Shown: one piece after another, positions 1 through 10,684 of the stretch
Layout of the letters: each line of letters opens with the position of its first letter
How positions within the stretch are numbered: position 1 is the stretch's first letter
NCBI GenBank assembly: GCA_026545225.1
Contig: CM048845.1
Coordinates: 29,540,001-29,604,000, forward strand
Reading direction: 5' to 3'
Source of the DNA: Cornus controversa
Taxonomy: Eukaryota > Streptophyta > Magnoliopsida > Cornales > Cornaceae
DNA: 64,000 bases
The notes under the pieces: model-generated
The model's database searches: none
What the model saw: the letters and a program-made list of their open reading frames with translations, nothing else
Told to the model about the DNA's origin: nothing
Position numbers and translations under genes: made by a program

Positions 1-990
1 TAATTGATCTTCATACAAGGTAGTGCTAGTCATCATGATTGACATGATGGAAGACCTAGAAAAGGTCTGTAGCCTTGGATGGACCAGACTTAAGCTTGGA
101 CTTGTTATTAAACAACCCTCTAAGGAAACATTTGAAGAGCGATCAAAGGTACCTTTTGATAATGATTTTTCTAAGGCAAGTTAGACATTTGAGGTTGTAG
201 GAACATTCTTTCTTGCTCCTAGAAAGGCAAAGGTGGTATAAGTTTTAATTTTTACTTTAATAGATTTGGTAGAGTTAACTGTCACTGCATCTTGATGGCT
301 TTTGATGAGAACGGATGCTTTGGCTCTGCATTATTGGACTTGCAAGGATGTTGATGCCACTTGACGAAGTTGCAACCTTCTTACCATTTTTTGTGGAAGT
401 GTTGATTTTGTCCATCATAACTGTGATGTTCTTGGTGGTATTCTTGCCTTCTATTTGAACCTTGCAAGAAGTCATAGATTTCATGACGAGGTTCTTAAAG
501 ATTTGACGTAAAAGAAAGAGATAAGAGGTACAGAAGGTCCCACCGGGCATGCCAAAAATTTGTACACACAAATTTCGAGTCTGAGAATAAGATCAAAACA
601 TGTGGACAAATAAATCAAATATATTAATTTTAAGAAATATGAGTTACAAAAATCTATAGATCTTTACAAAAGAAAGAAAAATTCCTCTGATTCGATCTCC
701 TTGGTTATCTAGTTTGAAGGGTTGTTGGAGTTTAATCTTGAATTGAATTGAAACTTTGGTAAAGAACAACACGTGGATGATGTGCTAGTTGTTCCTCTCC
801 TTTACGGTTTTAGATGCTTTGGAGATTTGAATTTTGAGTGAAAAATCTTGCAGAGCTTCAGCGTTCTTTCGAAATCTTCTTATTTTCCCTCTTTTTCCTT
901 CACCATGTACCTCTACTTATAGACTTCTTGGAGGGGCGAACTAGTAACTTCTTTTACTCTTGATAATTATCTTTTGTGATAATTATCCAA

Positions 991-1026
<36 letters not shown>

Positions 1027-1323
1027 ATTATAAATATTTATACATATATATCAATTATCCTTTGATCCATTTTCTAGTGGGCTTGAACTTAGATAACTTG
1101 GATAAGTTCATGACCTATTATTTGTGGTGGGTCCATCATTTTGAATTATCTAATTCATTGGATCACATTTTAAAGTGGGATAAATTGAAGATAAGTCTAA
1201 ATTATATTTTGGGTCCATTATGTAATTTTTTAATGTCTACAAAAGGTACCGTATATAACTTATCTCATTTTGTAAATGATGATGATGATGATGATATATA
1301 TATATAAATATATATATATTACA
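1..1323 (-). mobile_element. Partial LTR retrotransposon: LTR plus start of internal region
   Basis: Read on the minus strand, 1323 to 561 looks like an LTR. It starts TGTAAT, carries a plant-type TATA (CTATAAGTAGAGG, 910-922) and ends in TGTACA. Just inside it, around 541-558, is the motif GGCATGCCCGGTGGGACC, which resembles the primer-site region of some plant Gypsy elements (from memory, not searched). The internal region runs off the left edge of the window. An open frame at 275-571 lies over the boundary and matches nothing I recognise. LTR borders are inferred from terminal motifs only; no second LTR or target-site duplication is visible. Confidence 0.4.
993..1023. repeat. (TA)n microsatellite
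   Basis: Uninterrupted alternating TA run inside the LTR-like stretch. It supplies most of a spurious low-complexity ORF at 960-1307, which is not a gene. A short GAT/TA run follows at about 1278-1318. Confidence 0.9.
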
Positions 1324-1685
1324 TTTGAGCTTTATATTTGTATTTTTCATCCAAAAGATTTCATCATCTAATGGTCAAAAATGCTTTAAAAAGCAATCCT
1401 ACGGTTTAAAATATCCATGTCTATCTACGGTCTAAAATTACTCTCCTTATATTCAATCAACGGTCATGATTCACTCCCACTTAAATTCAAATTTAAACAT
1501 TCACCTACTACCCCCTAAAATAACATTCCCATCAATCTATATTCAAATATAAAATATCATTATATCTATATCTCTCTCTCATTTCACAGACCAATACACC
1601 ATCACTCTCTCCCCCTCTCTCTCTCCATGACCTCCTTTAAACACACCATCAATGGCGGCGAAACCTTCACTTCTCAAGAACTCTG

Positions 1686-1871
1686 GTTCGGTGATGAGCT
1701 GTTGGCTTGACTTGAACGGCTAGATCTGGCCGAACCCAACTTGCTCCACTCCAGTTCGATGACAAGTTGTTGGCTCGACTTGAATGGCTAGATCCGGCGA
1801 AACTCTCGATGTCTCAAGAACCCAAATGGCTCCCCTCCAGTTCGGCGATATGCTGTTGGCTAGATCTGGAA
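1686..1871 (+). repeat. Imperfect triplicate upstream of the SRF-like exon
   Basis: Three imperfect copies of a 30-45 bp motif (roughly GTTCGGTGATGAGCTGTTGG followed by GGCTAGATCTGG) lie at about 1686-1730, 1754-1797 and 1839-1871, separated by more diverged spacer. The stretch sits between a CT-rich tract (1570-1626) and the first exon of the receptor-kinase fragment, where a 5' untranslated region would be expected. The rest of 1324-1892 shows nothing recognisable. Confidence 0.55.
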
Positions 1872-1892
1872 GACCAAGCCGACCGGTCCGGT

Positions 1893-2300
1893 ATGGATCT
1901 CGACACACCTGCAACAGCGTGGTCTCTTGCTGAGTTTGTCCTAATCGCGATGATGCCAATTTTTGCTATTACATTTGTTGAATCCACTACTGATCCACCT
2001 GACGATACTTTTTTTCTTCATTTGGATTATTTTGATTTTGTAATTGGTTCATTTGTTTGTCATTGATTTGGTTCATTTGGTGTATTGTTAGTTAAGTCAT
2101 TTGATGTGAATGTGTTTAGGAATTGTTAGTTTTGGGGGTCTTACTGTCGTTTTTGTTTGAGTTACAATTCAAGCTCTTCAGATTATATACACTTCATTGA
2201 ATAATCCTTCACAACTAACTGGTTGGAAAGCAGTTGGGGGCGATCCATGTGGAGAGTCATGGAAAGGGGTCAGCTGCCAGGGTTCTGTGATACAAAAAAG
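1893..2300 (+). pseudogene. STRUBBELIG-receptor-family (LRR-RLK) fragment, exons 1-2
   Basis: Exon 1 (1893-2004) starts at an ATG and encodes a signal-peptide-like segment (hydrophobic run FVLIAMMPIFAITFV) followed by TTDPPD. Exon 2 (2162-2300) continues in phase with VTIQALQIIYTSLN, then QLTGWKAVGGDPCGESWKG and VSCQGS. That is the N-terminal cap of STRUBBELIG-family receptors (IYTSLN, W..GGDPCG.SW.G..C). The 157-bp intron keeps an AG acceptor (2160-2161) but has AT instead of GT at the donor (2005-2006). The gene stops abruptly near 2300: there are no leucine-rich repeats, transmembrane segment or kinase. It is therefore a captured or truncated 5' fragment of a host receptor-kinase gene, not a functional receptor. 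The family call rests on remembered motifs and is fairly secure. Confidence 0.75.
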
Positions 2301-2311
2301 TCTCTCTTAGA

Positions 2312-3239
2312 ATTATAGTTTGGGTAGCAAACAAAGATACACCAGTCTCTGATATGTACTCATCAGAATTAAAATATAAACCCTCCTACCATTTCAAATT
2401 CTTTAGTAGCAATTCTTCGTGATGATGGTAATTTTGTTTTGTAGGATGGGTCAAATTCAACCCAACCAATTTGGCAAAGTTTTGATCATCCAGCTCATAC
2501 ATGGTTGCCTGGTAGTAAGATTGGATTTAACAAACAAGCATATAAAAATCAACTTCTTACTTCATGGAAGAATTCAGAGAATCCTAAAGCAGGACTATTC
2601 TCTCTTGAACTAGACCCAAATGGTAGTCAGTATCTTATTTGGTGGAATGTGTCTGAGCAATACTGGACCAGTGGAAATTGGAATGGTCATATTTTCAGCT
2701 TAGTACTAGGAATGAGGTTGAATTATATCTATAACTTTAGTTATGTTAACAATTCAATCGAGAGTTATTTTACCTATTCTCTTTATAATCCTTCAATTAT
2801 TTCGAGATTTATTATGGATGTTTCGGGGCAAATTAAACAACTCACTTGGTTGGAAAGTACACAGGAATGGAATTTGTTTTGGTCTCAACCGAGACAACAA
2901 TGTGAAGTTTATGCTTATTGTGGGGCATTTGGTGCCTACAATCAGAGTACTCAACCCTTCTGTAATTGTTTGCATGGTTTCCTTACTACGTCTGCGAATG
3001 ATTGGAATTTGAGTGATTATTCTAGCAGGTGTGTGAGGAATATTAATCTGCAATGTGGGAATACCAATGCTGCAAATATGAAAAAAGATAGGTTTTGGGG
3101 AAATCCACACATGGTATTGCCTCAAGATCCTCAATCTGTGGCTGTTGGGAATGCTGCAAAATGTGAATCAGCCTGTTTGAATGACTTCTCTTGCACTGCT
3201 TATGCTTATGAGGGCAATGGGTGCTCAATTTGGACTAGA
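2312..3239 (+). pseudogene. G-type-lectin S-domain receptor kinase fragment (At2g19130-like ectodomain)
   Basis: Pieces of the ectodomain of an SD-type receptor kinase are present in order. The B-lectin part begins at about 2318 (VWVANKDTPVSDM, SSELK) and continues after a frame change with DDGNFVL, a TAG stop at 2442-2444, then STQPIWQSFDHPAHTWLPG. The S-locus-glycoprotein region follows (LTSWK..ENP..GLFSLELDP, YWTSGNWNG, MRLNYIYNFSY, SYFTYSLYN, FIMDVSGQIKQLTWLE). Next come an EGF-like cysteine segment (QQCEVYAYCGAFG) and a PAN-type segment (CESACLNDFSCTAYAYEG.GCSIWT). Homology ends near 3239; there is no kinase or transmembrane part, and the frame then runs into unrelated sequence. From 2445 to 3380 the reading frame is open. 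The order and wording match the intronless At2g19130 class. It abuts the SRF fragment upstream and a C2 fragment downstream, all in one orientation. Confidence 0.85.
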
Positions 3240-3726
3240 GAACTCTTGGTGACCGAGACATCAGCTTCGTTTCCATCCGGCTCCACAAACTCCTCAAAAC
3301 CGCCGCAGACGCCGCCAGAGAGCGTGTGGTGGAGCATAATGTCCGTGATCCCACTGGGACGACTACAAACTCCGTGTTGAAATTTTCTTACAGATTCGAT
3401 GAGAAATTTTTTGCACTGCCGCTGGAGAAATTTTATGACTCAAGCATGTGGTGTGCGACGCCACTACTAGGGGTGGCGCCACCACATTGTTCAGCGCAGT
3501 TGTACCACTTTCTAGCAAAGAGGGTGGTGATATAGTATGGATGTGCGTAGGTGCAGAAGAAGAATAAGCATTTTATGTGTTTCGGTTCGTTCGAATGAAT
3601 TAATCCTACAATAGGTGGCTTCCAGTTAGATGATTTGATTATTATTGATAAATGGAAGTACCAATTAGGGATTAATTTGAATGTAATTTAAAATCCATAG
3701 TATGTGGATTAATCATTAATTGTAAA
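3185..3726 (+). repeat. 542-bp direct repeat, left copy
   Basis: Matches 6100-6641 with no net length change and about 6-8% substitutions by hand count in the first 300 bp. It starts inside the S-domain kinase fragment (CTTCTCTTGC) and ends at TGTAAA, exactly where the LTR at 3727 begins. The left copy is continuous with the S-domain sequence upstream. Confidence 0.9.
3245..3535 (+). pseudogene. SRC2-like C2-domain protein, C-terminal fragment (copy 1)
   Basis: The frame LGDRDI..VSIRLHKLLK, then V.YNVRDP.....SVLKFSYRFDEKF resembles the last part of plant SRC2/BAP-type C2 proteins (GDK.IGEV.VP.KELL, VSYQVR.P.GK..GVLNFSYKF). Those bind calcium and phospholipid at membranes; here only the last beta strands and the tail remain. 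It follows the S-domain kinase fragment directly, in a different frame, with the junction around 3236-3250. The frame ends at a TAG at 3533-3535. The N-terminal half of the C2 domain is absent, so function is unlikely. Confidence 0.6.
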
Positions 3727-6099
3727 TGTGGTTATATATATATAAATGTGGTTTCATATCCCAACATATTTATATATATATATAGGTGCTTATATATATA
3801 TAAATGTGGTTATGGTATATATATATAGGTATATATATATATATATGTTGGGATATGAAAACATGCTAGATTTAAAGGCTTGTGTACATTGTGATAGGTA
3901 TATGCCTAGATTGAGCCCATGTGAAGCATGCTAATCATACATGTTTAGCTATGTGTCATTTTATATGCGTAGGTGGAATTTGTGCGTAGGTGGAATGTAT
4001 ATGTGGTTATACATGGGTGTAGTAGTAGAAATGCATGCTTTATATTTGAATATGATATTGGCGAGCATTTAAAAAACATGATTTTAATGTGCTAAATGTT
4101 TTATATGTTCTTAATACATATATGGGACGGAATATATATATGGTTATATATATTGTGAATGGAAAGCATGCTAGTTACTTATAGTAAATGCATGTCTTGA
4201 GTGGAAGCATGATTATATTTATGCAAGTATACATGCATATGTGACTATATGCTAGATGTGACATATATGTGTTTATATGTGGGAATGTGGATATGAGATG
4301 CATGTTATCTTTATATATATATTGAATGTATGCATTGGTTATAGTATGATAAAAATGTGCTAAAGTTGGAGTGTTTTGCATATGTGAGGTATTATGCGGG
4401 TTTTGAACATGGATGTGCTATATGTGTTGGAATGTGATGAGAAGCATGCTAAATACTTCTTTTTAGTATTCATAAGCATGGGTTGATGCATGAAAACATT
4501 ATGCTATGTATATATGCATCCATGTTGCATATATGGGAGGGAAATGACACATACGTGGTTATATGTGGGTTTTATGTAGAGAGAAATGCATGCTAGGCAC
4601 TTTAATACTAGCTGGTGCATTGGGATAGCATGAAATAAAATGCTTGAGTATGGATGCATCCACATTGCATATATGGGAGGTTGCGGGAAAATTAACGCAA
4701 AAAAAGAGGTGCACGGGACTTCGGAGTGGTCCAACCATGTCACGAGAAGTGGTATAATTATCCACTACGTATGGCCCTCGGAGTGGACCCGCCATACAAA
4801 AGGCTCTATGCCTAGAATCGGAGTGTGTCCAACATTAGTGAGCTTCGGAGTTGCCCCCTCACAATTAGGCAAAACCAATATATTGCCATCAGAGTATGTC
4901 CAGAGTTTGATGACCCTTCGAAGTGGTCCCGGTCATCAGGTTGTATCGGAGTATGTCCAACGAATGTGAGCTTCGGAGTTGTCCCCTCACATAATGGCAA
5001 TCCTATACATTGCCAGGGTAGAATGACCTTTCGGAGTGGTCCAGGTCATATGATCCTCGGAGCGGGCCAATCATATGGGGTATCGGATGAGGGCCGAGAG
5101 TGAGAGTATGTGCAAGCCTAGATGCGTGTATTATGTATCGGATTATGACCGTGGAAGGTGAAAATACCTTTATGCTTATGTGTTTATCTGTTAAGCATGT
5201 TTTTCTGTTTAAATGCATCTATGTTGCATTTGAGATGTGCTACTTGAAGAGTAGGAGATGTGGTAGTTGATTTACATCGTTTATGTAAATGTGTTGACAT
5301 ATATGTTCTATATACATATTGATATTGGATGAGAATTACTTTTGAGCATGTTCTAAATGATTTTCATAAGTCATGTGCAGTAAATTTTGTATGTTCATAT
5401 GTGCTAGAGTAGCCACATATATTGTCAGTTCATGCATGCTAGGAGGAGCATGGTCTTAAATATTGTGATATATTTAAGTGTAAGTATATTTTGAGAATAT
5501 GTGAGGATCGACCTGCGGCAGCGGTGATAGTATGGTTCTACATACCTTGTTGGGCCTTTGAGCTCACCCCCTCCCAGGTTTTGCAGGTATTGCTGATTTC
5601 GGAGTTAGTTAGGGAACTGACAGCACCGGTTGCAGAGCTAGTGTCTAGATTCCTTAGAATCTGATGTATGTCCAGGATAATGGATAGATAAATGCATTAC
5701 ATTTGGATTAAATGTATGGGGCAATTTATGTTGATGCAGTTCCTTCAGTTGTATTTTATTCATGTGATGTATGTATATAATACGGATATTCAAGAACTGA
5801 GACATGTATTTTTGATTGTATTATGCATGTTGTAGAAATGCTGGGGGGACACGTGCCCAGAAGTGTCCATTTTTATTGTTAGATATAAATGCTGGAGGGA
5901 CATGTACCCAGAAGTGTCCATATGAATTTTTAAAGCAGGTATAACATGCCAGGATCTGATTTATTAGAATGGGTCATGCCTAATTTTCGTGAAAATATTA
6001 GAAAATTGAGGTTGTATGATCAGGTGATGATTATGTCGTGAGGGTGATCTCAAGGAGTTCACACCTCGGTTTCTGGGCCTTAGGAATCGGGGCGTGACA
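3727..6099 (+). mobile_element. Solo LTR, Ty3/Gypsy (Tekay-like group)
   Basis: It starts TGTGG and ends GGGGCGTGACA. The 3' terminus closely resembles the ends of the other Gypsy LTRs here (GGGGTGTGACA or GGGGCATGACA), and its length (2373 bp) fits their 2.4-2.5 kb. No internal region, primer site or second LTR is present. It is not flanked by a 5-bp target duplication but by the 542-bp direct repeat, whose inner ends coincide with the LTR ends. The 5' part is rich in TATA microsatellites (3733-3850); the centre holds a GGAGT-type minisatellite. An old fossil. Confidence 0.7.
4714..5095 (+). repeat. GGAGT/GTCC minisatellite inside the LTR
   Basis: About ten degenerate copies of CGGAGTNNGTCC occur 25-60 bp apart (for example near 4714, 4770, 4817, 4843, 4887, 4917, 4947, 4972, 5029 and 5056). 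Some alternate between a GTCCAAC and a GTCCCCTCAC form, giving a higher-order unit of about 130 bp. The other Gypsy LTRs carry related modules at the same relative place (22560-22760 and 53240-53480). Confidence 0.65.
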
Positions 6100-6641
6100 C
6101 TTCTCTTGCACTGCTTATGCTTATGAGGGCAATAGGTGTTCAATTTGGACTGGAGAACTCTTGGTGATCGAGACATCGGCTTCGTTTCCATCCGGCTCCA
6201 CAAACTCCTCAAAACCGCCACAAACGCCGCCAGAGAGCGCATGGTGGAGTATAATGTCCGTGATCCCACCGAGAAGACTACAAACTCCGTGTTGAAATTT
6301 TCTTATAGGTTCGATGAGAAATTTTTTGCACCGCCGCTGGAGAAATTTTATGACTCAGGCATGTGGTGTGCGCCGCCACTGCTAGAGGTAGCGCCACCAC
6401 ATTGTTCAGCGCAATTGTACCACTTTCTAGCAAAGAGGGCGGTGATATAGTATGGATGTGCGTAGGTGCAGAAGAAGAATAAGCATTTTATGTGTTTCGG
6501 TTCGTTCGAATGAATTAATCCTATAATAAGTGGCTTCCAGTTAGATGATTTGATTATTATTGATAAATGGAAATACTAATTAGGAATTAATTTGAATGTA
6601 ATTTAAAATCCATAGTATGTGGATTAATCATTAATTGTAAA
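6100..6641 (+). repeat. 542-bp direct repeat, right copy
   Basis: Second copy of 3185-3726. It begins immediately after the LTR end (GTGACA) and continues rightward into sequence not present after the left copy (TATTAAATATTAATG). Flanking 5-mers differ (GTAAA left of the LTR, CTTCT right of it), so this is not an ordinary target-site duplication. Confidence 0.9.
6136..6450 (+). pseudogene. SRC2-like C2-domain fragment (copy 2)
   Basis: A 104-codon open frame from ATG 6136 to TAG 6450 contains the C2 tail: GDRDIGFVSIRLHKLLKTA, ERMVEYNVRDPTEKTTN, SVLKFSYRFDEKFFAPPLE. It is the right-hand duplicate of 3245-3535 and keeps the consensus better (DRDIG rather than DRDIS). The first few residues come from the S-domain kinase piece read in another frame. 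No promoter or complete C2 fold is visible; transcription cannot be judged. The stretch 6642-7480 that follows is AT-rich with nothing recognisable. Confidence 0.5.
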
Positions 6642-7479
6642 TATTAAATATTAATGATTTGAAGTTTTGAACGTTATATTATTTCTATTCAATCTTAAAT
6701 TTATTCATTTATTGCTTAAATTTTATGCTTTCGATTTCATTGATTACTCTAATTATTTCAAAATTGTGTTTTATTATTTTTATTTTATTTTGGATATTTT
6801 ATTGGATGTCTATGCTCGAATTCTTTTGTGGAAACTTCCATTTGTGTTTAAATTTCCATTGTGATTTAACTAAAAAGTCCACTACTTAAAAACTTAAATA
6901 GACAAATATTAATAGTTTTTAGTTATTAAATTTAATTCCTACACCCTTTCATTGAACCAATCGTTTCTAGACTTCCAAAATAATACTATAGCAAAAGCTA
7001 CAAACTGGTTACCATACTCCTCCTTCAACCTCTCTTTTTTTTTCTTTTTTCTTTTTTTGGAAAGTTAAGCAAGATGTATAAAATAAAAATAATTACATGG
7101 GGTAGGCTGAAGAAGGCCCGAGGTCCAAAATTAATCACTTGTGTCTACCAAAAACTCTATCGATTTGATGGGTACAGAAGCTAACTCTAGATGGGTTTAA
7201 AGTAAGATTTTTGATAATGCTCTTTACATGTTGTGATCTAGATTTTGATACAAGCAGATATTTTCTAATTTTAGATTTTTTGGACATTTTTTTTCTGACA
7301 TAGTGAAAACCACTGCCATTCAATTTTTATTAATTTTACATTTGTGGTTAAATTTTCAATGGCTTTGAAGAGTAGAGTTTTCTTTTAGAAGAATAGAAAT
7401 AATATTGATATTTTCTTTTAGATTAGGTTGAAGAAAAATGTTAGGCATGCGTAAATGGTTCATGTATCTTATGTCCCTT

Positions 7480-7800
7480 TTTTTTTTTTGAACTGTGGAG
7501 AGCATGGCAGTGGAGAGCATAGCCATAGTGAGGTTGGTTTCAGTCTTGGTGATCCGCCAGTGGAGAGGTGGAATGAGTTTAGTTCCGATCTTGGTGTTCT
7601 GGCGAAGGAGAGGTGGAGCTGATGAAGAGGACCTGACAGTGGTTTTGATTAAAGACCCATTTCGACTTTGGAGAAGATGGTGCATGATGGTGCCAACAGG
7701 TGATGTTGGCCAAAATTGGGTGAAATCAACTTTTATTTCAGTCCAACATTTTTTTTTATTATAGTGCCGTAGGCACGGGCAATACCCTAGAATATATACA
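7480..7800. other. Unassigned GC-richer island with opposing ORFs
   Basis: A less AT-rich stretch follows a poly-T run. Overlapping open frames on both strands (plus 7495-7764, minus 7356-7685) have no recognisable domain. It ends with GTGCCGTAGGCACGGGC and an AT repeat, a short palindromic terminus of a kind often seen at ends of plant repeats. Most likely an unclassified repeat; nothing supports a gene. Confidence 0.25.
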
Positions 7801-8934
7801 TATATAAAGACATAGTGATGCTTTAATTATAATTCAGGAAATGTTATTCGCGCGTTTGATAACGAAAAAAAAAATATTGACATGAAAAAAGATAAAAGAA
7901 AATTAATGACATTCGGGGTACGTACTCTACACATTGAAAAATTCCTTCTAAATTTCATATATATATATATATATGCATGATGTAAGTTGATAGAGAAGTA
8001 TTGGACCTATTTTGTTTGAATCTAACTAAGTAACACAAAAGGATGATGGGGACGTAATTAAAGTGCTATCTTGATGTGCCATAACTTATAGCTGTCGTTT
8101 TATGGGTTGAAGTAGAACCACACATAAGTCCTACCAACTTAATTCAAATGAATAACAACCATTCGCCAGATGCAACAATATAATGTAAGGAGGCTGCAGT
8201 GACTTTGGATTTTAAAGGATCTTGAAAAATATTTTTTAAGTGACATACTTATGTAAATTTATGAATTTTTATATATTTTTATGACATATTTTTATTAATT
8301 CGTATAAATTTCAATCAGAGACTTTGATACTTTGATAAAATTTATAAACTTGTATTGATTTTTTTAACCTGTTTTATTTATTTTTATCTTGAATTATATT
8401 TTTGTGTACAAGTAAACCAAAGGCTCAAGAGGTATTTATATTGTCTAAAAATTTCTGTGTAACACAAATATTTCAAGAAAGAGCGGAGATAATAAAGTAA
8501 CTCATTTCATGAATATAAATTGCATATCAACACTTTTTGCGATTTCAATTGCATATTATGAAAAAGAGAAAAAAAGTACAGATTTTACTTATATGGTCAA
8601 GGTTAAATCATTAGATAGATAATTGGAAAACCTTGAACTTAGGTTATATTGGATTATTAATTGGACTTCATGATTAATCCCTGTAGCTTAAGGGATTGAT
8701 CCCTAACAAATAGTGTAAAGGGATTAATCTCTCTCATACTGTGAGAGATTGATCTCTTTGCCTAGAAATTCGAGTTTTATAAGTTGTCCTAATCCAATAG
8801 AAAAAGAGAAAATCTGAGAAGAGAGAAAGAGAAAAAAAGAGTGTACCTTGAGATAGACAAAAACTATTCGTATTTTGTAGAAAAAAAAGCCCATTGTTAG
8901 ATTATATATTTCTATCTTTCTATATTTCTAATAT

Positions 8935-9212
8935 CCACTAAAATCTATTGGGGAAATGTTGGATTTGTTGTGGGTTTTGATATTTATAAATTTCCACTTC
9001 AAATCTACTAAAATCTACCACTTAATGAAATCTTTCAAAATTTATGACTTTTTGAATATACCTAAACTTTTGTACGCTTTTTAAAAATCCTAATTGAATA
9101 CAGTCAGATTTGTATAGACTCTTTAAAAGTTTATAAAAGTTTGGATTGAATACACTTAGACTTTTAAAGTCGTTTAAAATCCTTTAAAATTATAATTGAA
9201 TACACCCTCCTA
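8935..9212. mobile_element. MITE-like repeat, GGGTGTATTCAAT type
   Basis: The right end, read on the minus strand, begins GGGTGTATTCAATTATAA, and the body repeats the motif TTGAATACA with AAAATCTACTAAAAT-like runs (about 9058, 9095, 9148, 9198). This resembles the ends of a common plant class of short non-autonomous DNA elements. The left end and target duplication were not resolved. The rest of 7801-11824 is AT-rich with a short (GA)n at about 9330 and no gene that I can support. Confidence 0.35.
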
Positions 9213-10621
9213 AATGTAGTGCTATAAAAATAGATATTTTAGAATGAGTACCGCTACCAAAAGAGAAGATATTTCACTCTATTTACGATTTACCTTAAGT
9301 ATACTAGTAGTAGTGCTATAAATATAGGAGAGAGAGAGAGAGAGAGGAAGAAAGAAAGTGATCTATTTGTGTGTATATGTATAAGAGAAATGATATAGAG
9401 CTTCTTAGAAGATTGAAATGGGCTTATAAGTCCGGTAAGTAAAAACAATTTCTAATAAAAGTCAAAGTCCTAAAAATTCTGTTTAAAAGAAGTTGAAAAA
9501 ACTTGTTTTTGAAAGAAAATCAGAATTATTTTAAGAACAAATTTTATGGACAATTTTAACCTCTTTTATTTAGTGAAACTTGCCCCTTTTATCAAGAGTA
9601 TTAAGCGTAAAATTGTCCAATTAAAACTGTATTAATTATGAAAGGAATATAAAAAAATGTATTTACCAAACAACTTTTTTTCTTTAAATTTCATTTATTG
9701 AAGGCATTCGGAAGAAATTTTAGTGAATCCTACAATATACTTCAGTCAAAGACTCGTATGTAAAATATATATATGATTTACCTTTTTAAATTTCCTCAAT
9801 ATTTTAATTAAAAGAAAATTGATTTCTAAAAAGTTCTACACTTCTTTTTTTGGTAAATTATAATTTTTTTTCTTTTTCACATTTCTTTTCTTCATTTTCG
9901 TTTTCTCAATTGTTATTATTATTATTTTTTTGGGGGTGAGGTTTGTTAAAAAAATTTCCTACATTTTCAACAAAACCAAACATTAATTACAAATTCTTTC
10001 CCTTAGCTTTTTTATTTTTTCCTTTGAACAACTTCCAAGGACTTAAAAGACATGAATTTCTGATGCACACAATAACTGGCAAACCAACTACATCAGTTAC
10101 ACACAAGTCTCACAGCTCGAATCAAAGAAACCGGAGTATCTCGAAAGACCATGCCAAATTTTCTGGTATAAAATTGTTGAATTCTGTACGGAGCGGAAGA
10201 GAGAGAGAGACAGATATATAATGTATTCATTAATTAAAGATTGCTACCTAGCATCCATTCTCAAAACCTTTAAATTTTCAGGACAATCGGCACTGTAGTT
10301 AATTTATCATTACTTTATTTGAAGATGTGATGTGACCTCCAAAATTTTCTTCGTTGAAAATACTTGACCTTCAAAGTTGGAGTTGTTATTCGTTGCATTC
10401 GGTGCACTATCGGTCGGGTCCGTTTTAATTTTTTATACATTACACGCGTAATAAAATCTACCATACACACAAAAAGTAAAATGCACCAGACACATGTAAC
10501 TCGGGTGCATTTAATATTTACACCCAAAGTTGACACATGAATAGCTTGAATTAAGATTGCTAACTAGTATCCATGTATTTTGATATACGATGCACATGTT
10601 ACGTGTTAAAAGCACAACCAT

Positions 10622-10684
10622 GCTTAACTGGTACCTAACTCCAAATACATGCATCTACACGCTTAACTGGTACCTAACTCCATG
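10622..10684 (+). repeat. Short direct repeat
   Basis: The stretch GCTTAACTGGTACCTAACTC occurs twice, about 40 bp apart. No associated gene is visible. Sequence around 10380-10530 (TGCACC, ACACGCG, TAATAAAAT motifs) weakly resembles part of F3'H intron 2. Confidence 0.5.

Noticed and set aside
275-571. 98-residue minus ORF
   Set aside because: Crosses the LTR/primer-site boundary of the partial element and matches no family I recognise.
960-1307. 115-residue plus ORF
   Set aside because: Made of (TA)n and (GAT)n low-complexity sequence inside an LTR-like region; no domain.
3727-6099. Treating the 542-bp repeats as LTRs of one element with a 2.4-kb interior
   Set aside because: The repeats contain host kinase and C2 coding sequence and the interior has LTR termini itself, so the LTR is the middle part.
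7356-7764. Opposing ORFs on both strands as a possible gene
   Set aside because: No domain, no clear splice or promoter context; probably part of an unclassified repeat.
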